Positions 1-6,591 of a DNA stretch of 14,961 bases are shown in pieces. A program made the translations under genes and the position numbers. This DNA comes from an uncultured Actinomycetes bacterium (GTDB lineage Bacteria > Actinomycetota > Aquicultoria > CAJVYJ01). How positions within the stretch are numbered: the stretch's first letter is position 1; the number at the start of each line of letters is the position of its first letter. The notes beneath the pieces are model-generated. The model did not search any database and was not told where the DNA came from. It was given only the letters and a program-made list of their open reading frames with translations. The stretch is taken from the NCBI GenBank assembly GCA_913009475.1, contig CAJVYJ010000028.1, positions 1 to 14,961 on the forward strand, in the 5' to 3' direction.

Positions 1-205
1 AAAAGTGAGATGTAGAGGAAGAGCATGGAGTTGCTGAAAGGGGCGGGTGGATGTGGTCGGGGTGGAAGTACATTAATAAAGTTAGACTGGAGTTCAGACG
101 TTGTGCTCTTCCGATCTTTTTGTTGTGTGTATTTATTTTTTTTTTTTAATGATACGGCGACCACCGAGATCTACACTCTTTCCCTACACGACGCTCTTCC
201 GATCT
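1..205. other. Illumina adapter contamination at the 5' contig end
   Basis: This stretch is not genomic. Positions 85-117 match the Illumina read-2 adapter (ACTGGAGTTCAGACG...CTCTTCCGATCT) with one extra T. Positions 148-205 are the full 58-nt P5/universal adapter, beginning AATGATACGGCGACCACCGA and ending GCTCTTCCGATCT. Between and before them lie G-rich and T-rich low-quality bases. Genuine sequence starts at about 206. Reading frames here produce the adapter-encoded peptides MIRRPPRSTLFPYTTLFRS and NDTATTEIYTLSLHDALPI, which are known contaminants of protein databases. Confidence 0.98.
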
Positions 206-946
206 GGGTTGGAAGAGTCGCTGCTGGTAATATCAGCTGGTGCGCTTATTTATGTCGCCGGTACCCGCTATGAATACTTTTTGTATAAATTTCCCGACTG
301 GGTCAGCATCGACTATTTTTATCAGCTGGTCGCCAAACAAGTCTATCCGTTGGCCAGTGGCGTGAACTTTATCAACAATGCTTATGAAGCGGCGTTTATG
401 AAAATCCTGCCTTGGCTTAATAACTTAAAGAAACCGGTCTCCAAAATCAATCAGCTTGTCAGCCGGCTGATATTCGCCTTAACAGTTGATATGTGGCTCT
501 ATAAACCGGTTACACCAACAGCCGCGCAGTCGTTGGAAGCTGAAAAAGGAGCGGCTGAGGATATTTCACAACTGGGCGGCGTAGTCAGTGAAGAAGCCGA
601 CAAGATTGAGAAAGGTTACGCCGAACGTTTTGTTGACGAAGTTTCGCACATAGGCGAAGGAACCAGCGTGAGGGTTGGAAAGGTCGACCTTGGTTTTATT
701 GACAGATTTATAACGGTTATTGCTATTCTTGGTGAGTGGCTCTCTATTCTGGCCGGCCTTTCAGACAAATATGTAGTTGATGGGGCGGTAAATGCGGTCG
801 GTTGGATTATCGAGAAAAGCGGGCGCAAATTAAGGCCGCTGCAAACCGGTGACGTGCAAAGTTATGGTTTAGTTATGGTGGCCGGAGCGATTATAATTAT
901 AATATTTTTTGCCTTAGCTTTCTACGGGGTCTTTAAACTATTCTAA
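206..946 (+). CDS. nuoL: NADH-quinone oxidoreductase subunit L, C-terminal part (5' truncated by adapter)
   Basis: The last 246 residues of a polytopic membrane protein of the NuoL/Mrp antiporter family, the distal proton-translocating subunit of respiratory complex I. The C-terminal stretch VVDGAVNAVGWI...LRPLQTGDVQSYGLVM followed by a very hydrophobic final helix is the typical NuoL ending (DGxVN, LQTGxxQxYxL). Upstream, about 100 charged residues (AEKGAAEDISQ...VSEEADKIEKGYAERFVDE) link membrane segments, as expected near the lateral helix. The open frame continues leftward to about 101, but residues before GLEESLL are encoded by adapter and are not real. No nuoM or nuoN follows, and a terminator lies 44 bp downstream, so this is the last gene of its transcript. 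A related antiporter subunit (hydrogenase or Fpo type) cannot be excluded from the C-terminus alone. Confidence 0.8.
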   Translation, partial: GLEESLLVISAGALIYVAGTRYEYFLYKFPDWVSIDYFYQLVAKQVYPLASGVNFINNAYEAAFMKILPWLNNLKKPVSKINQLVSRLIFALTVDMWLYKPVTPTAAQSLEAEKGAAEDISQLGGVVSEEADKIEKGYAERFVDEVSHIGEGTSVRVGKVDLGFIDRFITVIAILGEWLSILAGLSDKYVVDGAVNAVGWIIEKSGRKLRPLQTGDVQSYGLVMVAGAIIIIIFFALAFYGVFKLF

Positions 947-989
947 ATAATAAGTCGGCAGCTAAAATAAGTTATACCGCCGACTATTA

Positions 990-1019
990 GCAGATAAAAT
1001 CATATCTGCGTATTTTTTG
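990..1019 (+). terminator. Rho-independent terminator after nuoL
   Basis: A perfect 7-bp stem, GCAGATA (990-996) with TATCTGC (1003-1009), and a 6-nt loop are followed by GTATTTTTTG. A second hairpin, AGTCGGC (953-959) with GCCGACT (979-985), sits just before it without a T-run. The terminator separates nuoL from the convergent microprotein gene at 1029-1106. Confidence 0.7.
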
Positions 1020-1028
1020 TATAAGAAA

Positions 1029-1106
1029 CTAAGTTTCCGGATGAGCTTCTTCCTTGTGCTTTTGCAGATCCTCGACTTCCATGTTACAGACTGGACATTT
1101 TGCCAT
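1029..1106 (-). CDS. 25-residue C2H2 zinc-finger microprotein
   Basis: The minus strand reads ATG from 1106 to a TAG at 1029, encoding MAKCPVCNMEVEDLQKHKEE then AHPET. Cys4, Cys7, His17 and His22 form C-X2-C-X9-H-X4-H, a plausible single zinc-binding finger, and little else fits in the chain. The ribosome binding site AAAAGGAGGTG at 1113-1123, six bases before ATG, is the strongest in the window and makes real translation likely despite the tiny size. A possible promoter lies at 1150-1179. The gene is convergent with nuoL and divergent from walJ. Its function is unknown: a nucleic-acid-binding or zinc-sensing micro-regulator is only a guess. It is too short for ordinary gene callers. Confidence 0.72.
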   Translation of the reverse strand: MAKCPVCNMEVEDLQKHKEEAHPET

Positions 1107-1112
1107 CTAAAA

Positions 1113-1123
1113 CACCTCCTTTT
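1113..1123 (-). promoter_or_regulatory. Strong Shine-Dalgarno of the zinc-finger microprotein
   Basis: On the minus strand this reads AAAAGGAGGTG, nearly full complementarity to the 16S 3' end, six bases from the ATG at 1106. It decides the start of a gene otherwise too small to call. Just upstream (1132-1143) is the perfect 12-nt palindrome AATAAGCTTATT, a possible operator or leader hairpin. Confidence 0.75.
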
Positions 1124-1149
1124 AACGTCTAAATAAGCTTATTCTAGAT

Positions 1150-1179
1150 ATATAACACACATTCCGATAATCTAAACAA
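1150..1179 (-). promoter_or_regulatory. Candidate sigma-70 promoter of the zinc-finger microprotein
   Basis: On the minus strand, TTGTTT (1174-1179) and TTATAT (1150-1155) are separated by 18 bases, with TG in the extended -10 region (TGTTATAT). Distance to the ribosome binding site is about 27 bases. The region is AT-rich, so a chance match is possible. Confidence 0.35.
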
Positions 1180-1234
1180 AATTGCTTGGCCCTCTTTTAT
1201 TGTGCGAGCTTATGTTTGGCGGCTGCCCGCGGTA

Positions 1235-1274
1235 GACAATCGTTCCCTTTTTTGCTAAGCTAACAACGGTTGTC
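1235..1274 (+). promoter_or_regulatory. Inverted repeat abutting the walJ start codon
   Basis: GACAATCGTT (1235-1244) pairs with AACGGTTGTC (1265-1274): ten pairs including one G-U, with a 20-nt loop. The right arm ends one base before the ATG at 1276 and occupies the place of a ribosome binding site, which is otherwise not recognisable. It could be an operator for a dimeric repressor or a leader hairpin that limits translation. Both readings are inference. Confidence 0.4.
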
Positions 1275-1275
1275 A

Positions 1276-2052
1276 ATGATAAAAATTTGCTCACTTAGCA
1301 GCGGCAGTTGTGGAAATAGTCTATATATTGAAGCCGGCGATACTAAAATATTGGTGGATGCGGGACTGTCGCCAAAATATATCAATAGCTGTCTTAAGAC
1401 CTTAAGCTCCGATATTAAAAGCTTGACTGCCATATTAATAACCCATGAACATAGTGACCACATTTATGGAATCAGCGCTTTAACTAAATTGGTACAAACG
1501 CCTATATACGCGAACGCCTTAACTATTGACGCGGCTCAAGATACATTTTATCCGGCGAATTTAAGGGTCTTTCCCATCCAGCGGTTCTTTAACATTGGTA
1601 GTTTTGATATTTTAGCTTTTTCCACTTCTCACGATTCAAAATCATCCGTAGGTTTTTGTTTTTATCATGGGCGGCAAAAAATATGTGTCGCCACCGACTT
1701 GGGTATTATAACCACGGAAGTTATTGAAGCGTTAGCCAATTTTGACCTGCTGTTATTAGAAGCGAACTACAGCGATAAATTGTTACTCGACGGTAACTAT
1801 CCAGCTTTTGTAAAGAAAAGAATTCAAGGCAAATACGGCCATTTGTCCAACAGTGACGCCGCGTCGTTACTGACCAGAACTGTCAGCGGCCACCGGCAGC
1901 AAGTGATACTGGGCCATTTAAGCGCGGATCATAACAATCCACTTTTAGCCAAAAATACGGTCTCTGAGCAATTAAAAAGGTCAGGTATTGACTCTCTTGA
2001 CATCTTGGTCGCTCCGCGCAAGCAGCTCAGTGAAATAGTTACTTTTACCTAA
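1276..2052 (+). CDS. walJ: WalJ/YycJ-family metallo-beta-lactamase-fold hydrolase
   Basis: A cytoplasmic MBL-fold protein of 258 residues. The start MIKICSLSSGSCGNSLYIE is the family N-terminus. The metal-binding HxHxDH motif is at residues 57-62 (THEHSDH), with H119 (TSHD), D141 (ATDLG), H189 (YGHLS) and H214 (GHLS) as likely further ligands. WalJ proteins are described as 5'-to-3' DNA exonucleases linked to mismatch repair in Bacillus, in the locus of the WalRK cell-wall regulators. No walRK genes lie here. htrA follows after 92 bp, the usual Firmicutes order. I chose ATG 1276 over the in-frame TTG at 1270 because it matches the family start and the TTG lies inside the inverted repeat. Confidence 0.88.
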   Translation: MIKICSLSSGSCGNSLYIEAGDTKILVDAGLSPKYINSCLKTLSSDIKSLTAILITHEHSDHIYGISALTKLVQTPIYANALTIDAAQDTFYPANLRVFPIQRFFNIGSFDILAFSTSHDSKSSVGFCFYHGRQKICVATDLGIITTEVIEALANFDLLLLEANYSDKLLLDGNYPAFVKKRIQGKYGHLSNSDAASLLTRTVSGHRQQVILGHLSADHNNPLLAKNTVSEQLKRSGIDSLDILVAPRKQLSEIVTFT

Positions 2053-2144
2053 TTTTTACCCAATAAGTTATTTCGCTGCCATTTCGGGAAAGATAATACT
2101 CATCTTTTATCTTTTCAAAAAAATGATTTGGAGGCGCCAATTCA

Positions 2145-3017
2145 GTGAATCGCGGACATGGAGGTCATGAATACGCTCGAAACCAAGTTGCTGATACTAT
2201 AGTTACTTATAGACGCCATCGCGGCAATTTTACTACGGCAATGCTGAGCTTTTTCTTAGGAATCGCCGCGGTTTTAATGTTGGCGAATTCTTTCTTGGGG
2301 ATAACGCTAAACGATATTTGGGACGCTAAGTTTACGCAAAAAATAGGTAAAATGTCGCAATCGGAGCGGTTAATAGCTGAAGGCTCGGTAATAGATATCG
2401 CTCGTCGCGTCAAACCGTCGATAGTCAATATCAACTCTCAGCAAAAAGCTGTGAACAGCTTAATAAAACAAAATGTAGACACCGTCGGTTCCGGTATAAT
2501 TATTCGGTCCGACGGCTATATTTTGACCAATGAGCACGTAGTCACAAATACTAGAAAAGTTACGGTAAATATTAATAAGAAAGAAAAATTAGACGCTCGG
2601 GTAGTAGGGGTTGATAAAGAGCATGACATTGCCGTAATAAAAGTCAACCGCATTAATCTGCCGGTTCCTAAATTCGGCTCCTCCCAGTCTTTAAAAGTCG
2701 GGGAATTAGCAGTTGCTATCGGCAGTCCTTTCGGCTTGCAACGCAGTGTAACCGCTGGCGTAGTCAGTGGGGTTGACCGTGCGGTAACTGTAAACGATGA
2801 ACTGGAAAGAGCTCATACTTATTCAAATTTAATTCAGACGGACGCGGCTATCAATCCGGGTAATAGTGGTGGCGCATTGCTTAATCGTGAGGGTGAAATC
2901 GTGGGCATGAACTCTTTAATATATAGCACCAATGGTGTTTCTCAAGGTGTTGGTTTCGCTATTCCCATCGATATAGCTAAAAAAATCGCTACAAATATTA
3001 TTAGTCTTCGGAATTAA
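2145..3017 (+). CDS. HtrA/DegP-like S1C serine protease, membrane anchored, no PDZ domain
   Basis: A 290-residue protease. Residues 1-30 are basic and cytoplasmic, 31-55 form one membrane anchor, and about 80-285 form a trypsin-like domain facing outward. The catalytic triad is intact: H131 (TNEHVV), D161 (EHDIAVIKV) and S241 (NPGNSGG). HtrA proteases degrade or refold damaged envelope proteins. Most anchored HtrA proteins carry one or two C-terminal PDZ domains, but this one stops just after the protease domain (FAIPIDIAKKI), and no PDZ-like sequence follows in the next 150 bases. GTG at 2145 is supported by TTGGAGG at 2128-2134, ten bases upstream. The position downstream of walJ matches Bacillus yyxA/htrC; the CxxH protein and rlmH genes often found next are absent. 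Confidence 0.9.
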   Translation: MNRGHGGHEYARNQVADTIVTYRRHRGNFTTAMLSFFLGIAAVLMLANSFLGITLNDIWDAKFTQKIGKMSQSERLIAEGSVIDIARRVKPSIVNINSQQKAVNSLIKQNVDTVGSGIIIRSDGYILTNEHVVTNTRKVTVNINKKEKLDARVVGVDKEHDIAVIKVNRINLPVPKFGSSQSLKVGELAVAIGSPFGLQRSVTAGVVSGVDRAVTVNDELERAHTYSNLIQTDAAINPGNSGGALLNREGEIVGMNSLIYSTNGVSQGVGFAIPIDIAKKIATNIISLRN

Positions 3018-3039
3018 ATCTAAGTTCCCCGCGTTTATC

Positions 3040-3059
3040 ATTCTCGTGAAAACGGGAAT
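3040..3059. repeat. dRS3-like small palindrome (ATTC-N-GAAT type)
   Basis: ATTCTCGT-GAAA-ACGGGAAT: eight pairs with one wobble and a GAAA loop. It follows the layout ATTCCC-N8-GGGAAT of the Neisseria dRS3 repeat with one change. A relative occurs at 10515-10535 and a half copy at 13715-13728, so this is a dispersed family in this genome. It lies in the 160-bp gap after the protease gene. Confidence 0.5.
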
Positions 3060-3177
3060 CCATATATTTACACAATTTTTCTCTTGCCATGTTTAATAAT
3101 TGCGAGTTTGGGAAAATTATAGGATGTTTTTTGATTCTATATTTATAGACTAGGATAACTTTGCTTTGGTAAATACA

Positions 3178-3525
3178 ATGGATGTATTAAACGATGAGAT
3201 AAAATGGTTTGTCGACAGTTATGTGGATTCGCTGCTGTCGTGGGATATAATTATTTTTTTATATAATAATTCAATGAAGGCGAGTCAAGCAAATGAGCTG
3301 GCTAAGCATTTTGATAAATCACCTAAAGATGTGGCTCGCACTCTTCGACAGTTAAAAAATCAAGGTCTGATTAAATGCTGTAATAATAATGATTTTAACC
3401 AGCAGCGTTATAAAGTGTCACATAATTTTAATCAAAAGGTCGCGCCGTTTATTGCCGCGTTAAATCAGCGTCAACAAAGACTGGCCATATTAGCCGAAGT
3501 ATTAAAAAGAACATATTCTTTATAA
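3178..3525 (+). CDS. Predicted winged-helix protein, paralogue 1
   Basis: A 115-residue protein starting MDVLNDEIKWFV. An N-terminal amphipathic helix leads to SWDIIIFLYNNS, then a helix-turn-helix pattern ASQANELAKHFDKSPKDVARTL followed by RQLKNQGLI and a short beta wing. The C-terminal part (KVAPFIAALNQRQQRLAILAEVL) is helical and may dimerise. The overall pattern resembles MarR/TrmB-like DNA-binding folds, but I cannot assign a named family. The next gene is a diverged tandem copy. ATG 3178 aligns with that copy's start; an in-frame TTG at 3166 with AGGA about ten bases upstream would add four residues. Function and target are unknown. It could be a transcription factor acting on its neighbours or an adaptor. 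Confidence 0.68.
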   Translation: MDVLNDEIKWFVDSYVDSLLSWDIIIFLYNNSMKASQANELAKHFDKSPKDVARTLRQLKNQGLIKCCNNNDFNQQRYKVSHNFNQKVAPFIAALNQRQQRLAILAEVLKRTYSL

Positions 3526-3670
3526 ATTTATCAAATCTACTCAAGCTGCCGATAATTATAAAAAGTTGATGAAATATTAATGGCACTCTTTGTCCAAGTT
3601 TAATTGTCGCAACCTCGCAATAAAATTCACAGCTTATCTTTTTATAAACGAATAATTTTTTGGGGCAAAA

Positions 3671-4018
3671 ATGATAAATCACCTAGATGATGAAATAAAT
3701 AATTTTATAGCCACATATATCATCTCCTTAACCGCATGGGACCTGCTAAATTATTTTTATCAAAACTCAAAATTCGGTTACACCTCTGATTTATTAGCCT
3801 GCTCCATAAATCACGATAAAGAAGATGTCAAGGAAGCCCTAAAGGTCTTTGTCGATGCAGGTGAGATTAGATTATTCGAGAGTAAATATTATTACCAGCC
3901 GACCGCGGAATTTAAAAAAAACATGGCTGTTTTAATCAAAATGGCGGAAAATTTTGAGACTCGCCGTTCAATCCTGGTCAGCATATTAAAACACTCTATT
4001 AATCAAAGAATTATTTAA
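3671..4018 (+). CDS. Predicted winged-helix protein, paralogue 2
   Basis: A 115-residue protein, MINHLDDEINNFIATYI, that aligns end to end with the preceding gene. Shared features are DEI near the N-terminus, (S/A)WD followed by a hydrophobic run with LYNNS or FYQNS, then a helix-turn-helix region with KEDVKEALKVFVDAGEIR matching KDVARTLRQLKNQGLIK, and a C-terminal helix (RRSILVSILKH against QRLAILAEVLK). Identity is low but collinear, pointing to an old tandem duplication. GGGG sits at 3662-3665, six bases before the ATG. A 145-bp gap without a clear terminator separates the copies. It is not an obvious member of any family I can name, and a regulatory role is inferred only from the predicted fold. 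Confidence 0.68.
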   Translation: MINHLDDEINNFIATYIISLTAWDLLNYFYQNSKFGYTSDLLACSINHDKEDVKEALKVFVDAGEIRLFESKYYYQPTAEFKKNMAVLIKMAENFETRRSILVSILKHSINQRII

Positions 4019-4046
4019 GGTTTAAGCTGCATTATTTCTTATTTTT

Positions 4047-4055
4047 TGGTATAAA
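4047..4055 (+). promoter_or_regulatory. Extended -10 promoter element of argS
   Basis: TGGTATAAA: a TGn extended element with the -10 hexamer TATAAA at 4050-4055, and no good -35 box. Transcription would start near 4062, leaving a short leader with GGAAAGG at 4071-4077. This supports translation starting near 4085 rather than at the GTG at 4169. Confidence 0.45.
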
Positions 4056-4084
4056 TAATAGACACCCGTTGGAAAGGCAGTTTT

Positions 4085-5743
4085 ATTAAAGAAAAAATTA
4101 CCGCGCTTATTCAAGCGGCATTAGCGGCAGCCGAGAAACAAGGTAAATTAAGTCTGATCATATCGCCTGTGATCGAGCTGGAGAAACCAAAAGGAAAAGG
4201 TCACGGCGACTGGTCGTCTAATATCGCTCTTAAGTTGGCATCAAAACTGCATCAACCACCTCAAGCTATAGCCGAATTTATAGTTGAGAATATAGAACAA
4301 CCCGGTTATCTGGACAAAGTGGAATTTGCGCCCCCCGGGTTTATCAACTTTACTTTAAGTAATGTTTGGCTCTACGAATCATTGGCAAAGTTATGTCGTG
4401 AGCGCGAAGTTTTTGGTCATATACGAAAATCTTCAGGTGAAAAGGTGCAGGTCGAGTTTGTCAGCGCTAACCCGGTCGGGCCTATGCATGTCGGTCATGG
4501 GCGCTGGGCGGCGCTGGGTGATACTTTAGCCAGAATGCTTAGGGCCGTCGGTTATGAAGTCAGCAGTGAGTTTTATATAAACGACTTTGGCAATCAAATG
4601 AATATATTCGGTCGCTCGGTGGTGGCCCGCTACCAACAGTGCTTGGGCGTGGAAGCGGAGTTTCCCGCTAATGGATATCAGGGAAATTATATAATTGAAA
4701 TAGCGAAAGAAATTATCGCCGCTGACGGCAATAAGTATCTGGATTTGCCGGCGGAGACCCAAGTAGAGATATTTACGCAGCGTGCTTATAAGCAAGTGCT
4801 CAATAACCTTAAGCACATTTTAACGGCTATGAATGTTCATTTTGACAACTGGTTTTCTGAGCAATGGTTGCATCGATCAGGCTATTTAAAAGAGACTATA
4901 GCTGAGCTTAAGGTTAAGGGTCATCTTTATGAAAAAGAGGGTGCGCTCTGGCTTAAAACATCTAATTTCGGTGACGACAAAGACAGAGTTCTGATTAGGG
5001 CCAACGGAGAACCCACTTATTTTGCCGCTGATATCGCTTACCATCGGCATAAGTTGGAACGGGGATATAAAAAGTTAATTAATATCTGGGGAGCCGACCA
5101 TCATGGTTATGTTAAACGTATGCAAGCGGCAATGGTTATGTTGGGCGCCCCTGAAGATACGTTGGAAATTATTATTGGACAATTAGTAAATTTATTCAGC
5201 GGCAACAGACAGATCAGGATGTCTAAGCGTACAGGTGAGATGGTTACCTTGGAAGAACTCTTAAAGGAGATCGGCAGCGATGCCGCCCGTTATTTTTTCC
5301 TCATGCGCTCACCGGACACGCCGCTTGATTTCGACATAGAATTGGCGAAAAGCCAAACCAGTGACAATCCGGTCTATTATGTCCAATACGCGCACGCCAG
5401 AATTTGCAGTATTTTAAGAAAGGCGGCGGCCCAAGAGGTAAAACCTGACGGCTTTAAGGCAAATCTCGAACTTTTGACTGCCGATCCTGAATTGGCGCTT
5501 ATGAGAATCATTGCGGAGTGGCCGCTTATCTTAAAACAAGCGGCCGAGAGGCGTTGTCCTTATCGTCTGACTCAATACGCTGAGAATTTAGCTACCAGTT
5601 TTCATTTTTTCTACCATGAGTGCCGGGTAATTAGTGATGACTCTCAATTAACTGCGGCACGATTAAGCTTGGTCGACTCTACGCGCATGATGCTTAAGAA
5701 CGTCCTTAGCTTAATGGGTATCGGCGCGCCGGAGAAAATGTAG
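4085..5743 (+). CDS. argS: Arginyl-tRNA synthetase, probable ATT start
   Basis: A class I aminoacyl-tRNA synthetase that charges tRNA-Arg. Counting from 4085 (552 residues), the N-terminal tRNA-recognition domain covers about 1-110, the HIGH motif is HVGH at 135-138 (NPVGPMHVGHGR), and the KMSKS equivalent RMSKR is at 378-382. The C-terminal DALR anticodon-binding domain includes YVQYAHARICSIL and ends at LSLMGIGAPEKM. The only canonical in-frame start is GTG 4169, which would remove 28 residues (IKEKITALIQAALAAAEKQG...) that clearly look like the family N-terminus. No ATG, GTG or TTG lies in frame between the stop at 4052 and 4169. ATT at 4085, seven bases after GGAAAGG, is the best start; a sequencing error is the alternative. 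nfo starts directly after its TAG. Confidence 0.93.
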   Translation: MKEKITALIQAALAAAEKQGKLSLIISPVIELEKPKGKGHGDWSSNIALKLASKLHQPPQAIAEFIVENIEQPGYLDKVEFAPPGFINFTLSNVWLYESLAKLCREREVFGHIRKSSGEKVQVEFVSANPVGPMHVGHGRWAALGDTLARMLRAVGYEVSSEFYINDFGNQMNIFGRSVVARYQQCLGVEAEFPANGYQGNYIIEIAKEIIAADGNKYLDLPAETQVEIFTQRAYKQVLNNLKHILTAMNVHFDNWFSEQWLHRSGYLKETIAELKVKGHLYEKEGALWLKTSNFGDDKDRVLIRANGEPTYFAADIAYHRHKLERGYKKLINIWGADHHGYVKRMQAAMVMLGAPEDTLEIIIGQLVNLFSGNRQIRMSKRTGEMVTLEELLKEIGSDAARYFFLMRSPDTPLDFDIELAKSQTSDNPVYYVQYAHARICSILRKAAAQEVKPDGFKANLELLTADPELALMRIIAEWPLILKQAAERRCPYRLTQYAENLATSFHFFYHECRVISDDSQLTAARLSLVDSTRMMLKNVLSLMGIGAPEKM

Positions 5744-6583
5744 ATGCGTCTGGGTTCCCATGTCTCTATTGCCGGGCGGTTATATCTCTCCGTTGCTCGC
5801 GCCGCGGCTATCGGTTGTCAAACGATGCAGATATTTTCCGGTAATCCCCGCAGTTGGCTGAGTGTGAAATATGATAGCGCGGATATCGCCGAGTTTAAAA
5901 AAAGGCGACAAGCCGCAGGTATATCACCGGTCACGATACACTTACCGTATTTGGTCAACATTAGTTCTCCCGATGATGAGATTCGCCGGAAGTCGGTTAA
6001 AGCCGTTCTTGCTGATCTTGATATAGCCAAGAGAATCGGCGCGGATTATTTGGTTGTTCATGCCGGCAGCCACCGGGGAGCCGGGCGTGATGTCGGGTTA
6101 AAATCTATTGCAGAATCGTTAAAGGAAATTCTAACGGCCCCGTTTGGGTCTGTTTCTTTGCTACTGGAAAATACATCGGGCGCCGGTAACGCTATGGGCG
6201 CCGGCATGTTGGAGCTGGGGAAAATATTTAATTATTTCAACCATGAGGAACGGCTGGGTTTGTGTTTGGATACTTGCCATGCTTACGGGGCCGGTTATGA
6301 CTTGGCAACGGAAGCGGGACTTAACAACCTGTTCGCGGATATCGATAGTAATTTTAGCTTTAGTAGAGTACACTTCCTTCATTTTAATGATTGCCGCGGG
6401 GCCCTAGGCTCCGGGCTTGATCGCCATGAGCAGATTGGTAAAGGTTTTATCGGTGAGCATGGTTTCCGCTTAATATTAAATCATCCTCGCTTGCAGCAAT
6501 TGGCCGGTGTAATTGAGACTCCGAATCCAAATCCTGATGATGATAAACTTAATTTAGCCAAGCTTCGCCAACTGAGTACGTGA
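5744..6583 (+). CDS. nfo: Endonuclease IV (AP endonuclease)
   Basis: A TIM-barrel AP endonuclease of 279 residues that cuts DNA 5' of abasic sites in base excision repair. All nine trinuclear-zinc ligands known for the E. coli enzyme have counterparts: H66, H106, E142, D176, H179, H213, D226, H228 and E258. The signatures LDTCHAYGAGYD and HFNDCRGALGSGLDRHE are intact, and the N-terminus RLGSHVSIAG is typical. The ATG follows the argS stop codon with no gap, and GGAG within the end of argS is placed to serve as ribosome binding site, so the two are translated from one transcript. Its 3' end is eight bases from the convergent membrane-protein gene, with no visible terminator between them. Confidence 0.96.
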   Translation: MRLGSHVSIAGRLYLSVARAAAIGCQTMQIFSGNPRSWLSVKYDSADIAEFKKRRQAAGISPVTIHLPYLVNISSPDDEIRRKSVKAVLADLDIAKRIGADYLVVHAGSHRGAGRDVGLKSIAESLKEILTAPFGSVSLLLENTSGAGNAMGAGMLELGKIFNYFNHEERLGLCLDTCHAYGAGYDLATEAGLNNLFADIDSNFSFSRVHFLHFNDCRGALGSGLDRHEQIGKGFIGEHGFRLILNHPRLQQLAGVIETPNPNPDDDKLNLAKLRQLST

Positions 6584-6591
6584 GGAAGGTC

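Noticed and set aside
25..273. Open frame of 82 codons at the left end
   Set aside because: Most of it is adapter-encoded (NDTATTEIYTLSLHDALPI), and the rest is out of frame with nuoL.
2089..2114. AT-rich hairpin AAAGATAA/TTATCTTT between walJ and htrA as a terminator
   Set aside because: The stem has one G-C pair and no clean T-run follows; the walJ-htrA order suggests read-through.
4169..4171. GTG as the argS start
   Set aside because: It would remove 28 residues of recognisable ArgS N-terminus, lacks a ribosome binding site, and lies about 107 bases beyond the predicted transcript start.
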